A stretch of DNA of 64,000 bases from Roseateles toxinivorans (GTDB lineage: Bacteria; Pseudomonadota; Gammaproteobacteria; Burkholderiales; Burkholderiaceae_C), in NCBI RefSeq assembly GCF_004362525.1, contig NZ_SNXS01000004.1, forward strand, positions 186,001 to 250,000, written 5' to 3'. This document shows, piece after piece, positions 60,075 through 64,000 of the stretch. Every line of letters starts with the position of its first letter. The stretch's first letter is position 1. Under the pieces are notes generated by a model. It saw nothing but the letters and a program-made list of their open reading frames with translations. It did no database searches and had not been told where the DNA came from. A program made the position numbers and the translations under genes.

Positions 60075-62905
60075 GACTTGCCCTCGGGCGCCTGACGCGG
60101 CAGGTCCAGCGTGAAGCGGCATCCCTCGCCGGGTCTGCTATCGGCGCGGATCTCCCCGCCCCACAAGGTATTGACCAGGGTATGACAGACGAACAGGCCC
60201 AGGCCGCGACCGCTGTGCGCGCCGGCGCCGGCATCGTCGGCGGTGGAGAAGGGCTCGAACAGGCGCCGCAGCCTGTGCCCGTCCAGGCCGATGCCATTGT
60301 CTTGCACGCGGACCAGGATGCGGTCGCCGACGGCCTCCGCCGCGAGGGTGACGCAGCGCTCGCCGGCCTGATGGTCCGCGGGATAGGCATGCAGCAGCAC
60401 ATTGTCCAGCAGCTGCGCCAGCACATGGGTCAGGGCCTGCGGATAGCCCGACAGCATCAGGCCCTCGGGCAGGGCCAGGCGCAGCCGCACGCCGGCGGTC
60501 TGCAGCCGGGCCTGCAGGCCACGCAGCAACTGCTGGCCGACGGCAAACAGCTCGAACTCCTGGTGTGGCTCGGTCGGCCCCCGGCCGGCCAGGCGGGTGA
60601 AGCTCTGCACCAGGCGCGAGGCCTGCTCCAGCCCGCTGACCAGCAGCGCGCTGGCCTGGGTGCTTTCTTGCGCAAAGCCCTGCAGCTCGGCCCGGCGCAG
60701 CTCGTTGGCCCTGAGCTTCTGGTTCAGCGAGCCGGCACGGTGCTGCAGCGTCTCGGCCACCAGCACGGCATTGCCCAGCGGGCTGTTCATGGCCTGGGCC
60801 ACGCCGGCCACCAGCGAGCCCAGCGTCGCCAGCTTGTCCTGGGCCAGCATCTTGGCCCGGGCCTGGCGCAGTTGCTCGTAGGCGCGGGCATTGTCCAGGG
60901 CAATCGCGCCATAGGCGCAGAGGCTGCGGAAGATGGTCTGTTCCCGCTCGCCATAGGCATGGGGGCGTACCGACTGCACGCTCATCACGCCCAGCACCTG
61001 ATCGGCCACCATCAGCGGCGAATACAGCCGGCTCAGGGTCTGCAGCGTGCCGGGCACCAGGCTGGGGTCATATTGCTCGGGGGGCAGGTGGACGACCAGC
61101 TCGCGGCGCTCGCGCACGCAGCGGGCGGTGTTGGCAAACGGGTCGTTCAGTGCGATCAGTTCCACCGGCAGCGGCTTGCCGCGCTCCAGCACATAGGAGG
61201 TGCTGAGGTGCTGGCCATCGGGGTGCAGCAGGCAGATGGCGAACGCGTCGGCCGACAGCATGGCCTGGGCATGCTCGGCCAGCGCCTCGAAGACTGCGTC
61301 GAAGCGCAGCTGGGCGGTGATCTGCTGGCCGATGCGGCCCAGCTGCTCCAAGGTCTCGCTGGTCTGCTGCAGGGCCAGCGCGCGCTTGTGCTGGGCGGCG
61401 GCGAGTTGCCGGTGATAGGCCATCTCGACACGGGCGCGCTCGGTCTGGTGGTGCACCTGCATGGCGATCGCGCGGTCGGTCGCTTCCTGGCCGTGGATCG
61501 TGCCCCGCGCGACGCCGGCACGCTGCGAGAACTCGTAGGCGCGGGCAAAGTCGCTTTGGCGGGCGTACGCGCGAGCCAGCTGTTCCAGCAGCTCCGGTGG
61601 TGGTGTGTAGCCGCCCACGCCGGCCATCAGGGTCACGGCCTGTCCGAGGTAGTGCAGCACCGCATTGGCCTCCTGCATCTCGGCTGGCGGCGGCAGCGCA
61701 TGCCTGGCATGCATATCGGCCAGCGCCTTCAGCACATCGGTCTGGCGCAGCACATTGGCCAGGCCGCGGGACTGCTCCAGCACCTGCAGGGCCAGCGCCT
61801 GCGCCTCCCGCGGGCGGTCGAGCAGGGACAGGGCGATCGCCTCGCCCAGGCTGGCATCGATGATGATCTCGTTGTGGTTGAGGCCTTGCGCGCGCTGGCC
61901 CAGCTCGCGGTAATGGGCCAGCGAAGCTTCGTGCTGGCCCATGTCCCGCTCCAGGTGGGCGAGGAACATCAGTGTCCAGGTGTAGGGGCGCGAGCCCGCC
62001 AGTGGTGTCAAGGTCTGCAGGGCCTCATGCAGCAGCTCGGAGGCGGCCTGGTGGCGGCCGAAGTTGCGCAGCGTCTCGCCGAAGTGCATCAGGCACACGC
62101 CCAGCGACCAGGGCCAGGGTCGCTGGCGCGCCAGGGCCAGCGCGCGCTGCATCCAGGTCAGGCTGGACTCATGATCGTTGAGCTTGGCATAGGAGCGGCC
62201 CAGCAGGCTGGTGCTCTCGACACAGAGGCGGAACTGGCCGCAGCGCGCCGCCGCCTCCTGGCTGGCGGCATAGTGGCCGGTGGACTCGGCAAAGTCGCCG
62301 CGCAGTGCAGCGGCCAGGCCCAGGTATTCGCTGTGCACGGCGGTCACGCAGGGATGGGGTTCGCTGCCGGGCTCCAGAACGCTGAAGCGCTGCGGCGACT
62401 CGGCGCGGCGGATATCGCGCAGCAGCTCCGAGCGGGCCTTGGCGATCTGGGCGAAGGCGATTCGCGCCGGGTCGCGGGCCAGCATCGCCGCATGGGCGGC
62501 GGCCGACCAATGGGCCTCGGCCGGCAGCGACTGGCCGCGGTCGGCCATGATCTGCGCCTCCAGCATATGGGCATCGGCCTGGCCCCGGGCATCGCCCAGC
62601 TTGTAGAACGCGGCCTGACCCCGCTGGCAGGCTGCGAGCGCCTGGTCCAGCTCGGCGTTGAGCCAGGCCACCTCGCCGTCGAGCATGTCCAGCCTGGCCT
62701 GCACATGCAGGCGCTCGTTCTCGCTGCTGGTGCTGGTGACCAGCAGCGCGCGGGCCTCCTCGGACAGCGCCATCGCGCGGCCGCCATCACGCTGGCGCAG
62801 ATGCCAGGCCAGCGCGGGCAGCAGGCTCAGTCTGGCATGGGCGTGCAGCTGCTCAAGGGCTGCTTCCAGCCCGGCCAGTTCCCCGTCCAGCGCGAACAAA
62901 TCCAA
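60071..62905 (-). CDS. TPR-GAF kinase paralogue lacking the phospho-acceptor histidine
   Basis: The 944-residue protein is collinear with the downstream kinase: TPR-like solenoid (about 40-490), GAF (about 520-670), phosphotransfer helix and ATPase domain. The phospho-acceptor position is Gln704 (GVAQAMNSPLGN) where the paralogue has His706 (GVAHELNTPIGN). The ATP-site boxes are kept: QLLDNVLLHAY, DNGIGLD and GRGLGLFVCH. It is therefore probably a pseudokinase or ATP-binding partner. The start is a TTG at 62905 behind a GAGG box. It is divergent from a chemoreceptor gene. Confidence 0.85.
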   Translation of the reverse strand: MDLFALDGELAGLEAALEQLHAHARLSLLPALAWHLRQRDGGRAMALSEEARALLVTSTSSENERLHVQARLDMLDGEVAWLNAELDQALAACQRGQAAFYKLGDARGQADAHMLEAQIMADRGQSLPAEAHWSAAAHAAMLARDPARIAFAQIAKARSELLRDIRRAESPQRFSVLEPGSEPHPCVTAVHSEYLGLAAALRGDFAESTGHYAASQEAAARCGQFRLCVESTSLLGRSYAKLNDHESSLTWMQRALALARQRPWPWSLGVCLMHFGETLRNFGRHQAASELLHEALQTLTPLAGSRPYTWTLMFLAHLERDMGQHEASLAHYRELGQRAQGLNHNEIIIDASLGEAIALSLLDRPREAQALALQVLEQSRGLANVLRQTDVLKALADMHARHALPPPAEMQEANAVLHYLGQAVTLMAGVGGYTPPPELLEQLARAYARQSDFARAYEFSQRAGVARGTIHGQEATDRAIAMQVHHQTERARVEMAYHRQLAAAQHKRALALQQTSETLEQLGRIGQQITAQLRFDAVFEALAEHAQAMLSADAFAICLLHPDGQHLSTSYVLERGKPLPVELIALNDPFANTARCVRERRELVVHLPPEQYDPSLVPGTLQTLSRLYSPLMVADQVLGVMSVQSVRPHAYGEREQTIFRSLCAYGAIALDNARAYEQLRQARAKMLAQDKLATLGSLVAGVAQAMNSPLGNAVLVAETLQHRAGSLNQKLRANELRRAELQGFAQESTQASALLVSGLEQASRLVQSFTRLAGRGPTEPHQEFELFAVGQQLLRGLQARLQTAGVRLRLALPEGLMLSGYPQALTHVLAQLLDNVLLHAYPADHQAGERCVTLAAEAVGDRILVRVQDNGIGLDGHRLRRLFEPFSTADDAGAGAHSGRGLGLFVCHTLVNTLWGGEIRADSRPGEGCRFTLDLPRQAPEGKS

Positions 62906-63183
62906 TGCGCTACCTCGCCAATGCCCTGTCTCCTGCCGATGATGCCACTGCGCCGCCGGTGTTTTTGCCCACTTGTGGCGACCGTGCTCTCGGGGTCAAC
63001 CCGCGCTCCGTCGGTTCCTGGGCTAAAAAGACATTACTGATAAAAACGGTCTGAATCTGCAATATCGGTCTTTGCGTCGCCGCAGCACTTCATTCGGGCG
63101 CGGCCGCGCCGAAAAGCTGTCATCGACGCCTTTGCCGCGCGGCACCGCGTGAGGGCCCACCCATTGATCTGTGAAAGCCCCTC

Positions 63184-64000
63184 ATGAACTTCTTCAAGAA
63201 TCTCAACATCGGCGCACGCCTGGGTGCCGGGTTTGCGCTGCTGATCGTGATCGCGGTGGCGGTGGTCCTGCTGGGCCTGTCCCGCCTGGCCGAGCTCAAC
63301 GAGAGCCTGCAACTGATCGGCCATGATCGCGTGCCCAAGGTGCAAAGGCTGGCCGATATCTCCGACGACGTGCACCTGATTGCGCGCGAACTGCGCAATG
63401 CCTTGATTCTTGAGGACCCGGCCCAGCAGCGTGCGTCGCTGGAACTGGCCACCAAGTCGCGCGAGAACATCGGCAAGCTGCTGGACCAGCTCGCCCCGAC
63501 CGTCACCTCCCCTGAGGGCCGAGCCCAGCTGGCTGCCGTGCAGACCGCGCGCGCGGCCTATGTGCCGGTGCAACTGGCGCTCATGGACTTGATAGCCAAG
63601 GGCCAGCGCGACGAAGCCAAGGCCCTGCTGGTGGACAAGCTGCGATCGGTGCAGCTCGAGTACATGAAGCAGCTCGACGGCTTGAAGGACATGCAGATCG
63701 GCCTGATCAACAAGGCCGCGACCGACGGTCAGGCTCAGTACTCGCAGGCGCTGGTGCTGATGCTCGGCCTGCTGGCGGCGATGGTGACCGGAAGCGCCGC
63801 CGTGGGCTGGTTCATTGCACGCTCGATCACCGTGCCGATCGCCCAGGCGGTGAAGGTGGCGCAGACCGTCGCCGCCGGTGACCTAAGCTCGCACATCGAG
63901 GCGCAAAGCAAGGATGAGACCGGCCAGTTGCTGCAAGCGCTGAAGGCCATGAATGACAGCCTGGTCACCGTGGTCGGCACGGTGCGTCAGGGTTCAGACT
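63184..64000 (+). CDS. methyl-accepting chemotaxis protein (C-terminus beyond window)
   Basis: The visible 272 residues start MNFFKNLNIGARLGAGFALL, with a membrane helix at about 11-33, a four-helix (Tar-like 4HB) periplasmic domain, a second helix at about 192-212 and a HAMP domain (ARSITVPIAQAVKVAQTVAAGDLS). The signalling domain is beyond the right edge. It is divergent from the two tandem kinases across a 278-bp gap. The ligand is unknown. Confidence 0.9.
   Translation, partial: MNFFKNLNIGARLGAGFALLIVIAVAVVLLGLSRLAELNESLQLIGHDRVPKVQRLADISDDVHLIARELRNALILEDPAQQRASLELATKSRENIGKLLDQLAPTVTSPEGRAQLAAVQTARAAYVPVQLALMDLIAKGQRDEAKALLVDKLRSVQLEYMKQLDGLKDMQIGLINKAATDGQAQYSQALVLMLGLLAAMVTGSAAVGWFIARSITVPIAQAVKVAQTVAAGDLSSHIEAQSKDETGQLLQALKAMNDSLVTVVGTVRQGSD

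Noticed and set aside
58305-60095. A 596-codon plus-strand frame
   Set aside because: It is antisense to the active TPR-GAF kinase and its product lacks motifs.
60182-63040. A 952-codon open frame on the plus strand
   Set aside because: It is antisense to the kinase paralogue and contains no domain; base composition alone explains the lack of stops.
63020-63050. Possible sigma-28 promoter before the right-edge chemoreceptor (TAAA and GATAA)
   Set aside because: The spacing between TAAA and GATAA is 11 bases instead of about 18, so it does not fit the flagellar consensus.
1-64000. CRISPR arrays, tRNA or rRNA genes, prophage or known defence systems
   Set aside because: No regularly spaced direct repeats, cloverleaf-forming T-loop motifs, phage structural genes or nuclease/methylase clusters were seen. 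The only regular repeats are the IS ends and the 15-bp coding repeats.

Overview
The window is about 64 kb of GC-rich, densely coding bacterial chromosome. Gene content points to a betaproteobacterium of the order Burkholderiales, probably close to Roseateles, Paucibacter or Rubrivivax. The main clues are a class I phaC-phaA-phaB cluster, glnA followed by a DUF4124 gene and glnL-glnG, a min operon, and a FecR/DUF6600 protein. The placement is inferred from gene families and codon use; no rRNA or tRNA gene is visible. No stretch over 300 bases lacks a gene. The longest gaps are 62906-63183, 40846-41097 and 28640-28883.

Layout. 1-8.5 kb: a Tgl-like transglutaminase cut by the left edge, an alpha/beta hydrolase divergent from a LysR regulator, an AraC regulator, a lipoprotein/MauG-type peroxidase pair, a DUF1272 zinc protein, a ParB-like protein, an acetyltransferase and an ornithine cyclodeaminase homologue. 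8.5-15.8 kb: a DUF418 membrane protein, an HDOD protein divergent from lapG-lapD (c-di-GMP control of a surface adhesin that is not in the window), a Nudix hydrolase, maiA, pgeF and a small membrane protein. 15.9-19.8 kb: the PHB pathway. 19.8-28.7 kb: an AhpD-like protein divergent from an HxlR regulator, an MFS pump, an AIM24 protein, a beta-propeller/deacetylase/hydroxylase operon, a GAF-GGDEF cyclase, an EI24 protein and a CinA-type protein. 28.7-33.6 kb: nitrogen control (glnA with a probable sigma-54 promoter, then glnL-glnG). 33.6-40.9 kb: an MBL hydrolase, peptide deformylase, the DUF6600 protein, tesA divergent from a YbbA-type ATPase, and minCDE. 41-45 kb: a porin-like protein, a short PstS-like protein, a chemoreceptor and an acetyltransferase. 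45-52.2 kb: an S9 peptidase followed by psuK-psuG, an M14 peptidase/hydrolase pair, and a small HTH/ClpN pair. 52.2-57.3 kb: a LysR gene split by a complete 2,700-bp IS21-family element, and the oxidoreductase it probably regulated. 57.3-64 kb: two tandem TPR-GAF histidine kinases divergent from a chemoreceptor cut by the right edge.

Most notable points: (i) the IS21 insertion has a clean 7-bp target duplication, and in-silico excision restores an exact 303-codon LysR frame; (ii) of the two tandem kinases, one keeps the phospho-acceptor His706 and the other has Gln704 there while its ATP-binding motifs are intact; (iii) two identical-arm palindromes precede the HTH/ClpN pair, the second ending two bases before the start codon; (iv) there is a transglutaminase of the Bacillus spore-coat type in what looks like a non-sporulating proteobacterium; (v) a porin, PstS-like and chemoreceptor cassette. 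I did not find an unmistakably new defence or mobile system; the kinase pair and the HTH/ClpN pair are the best candidates for undescribed biology.
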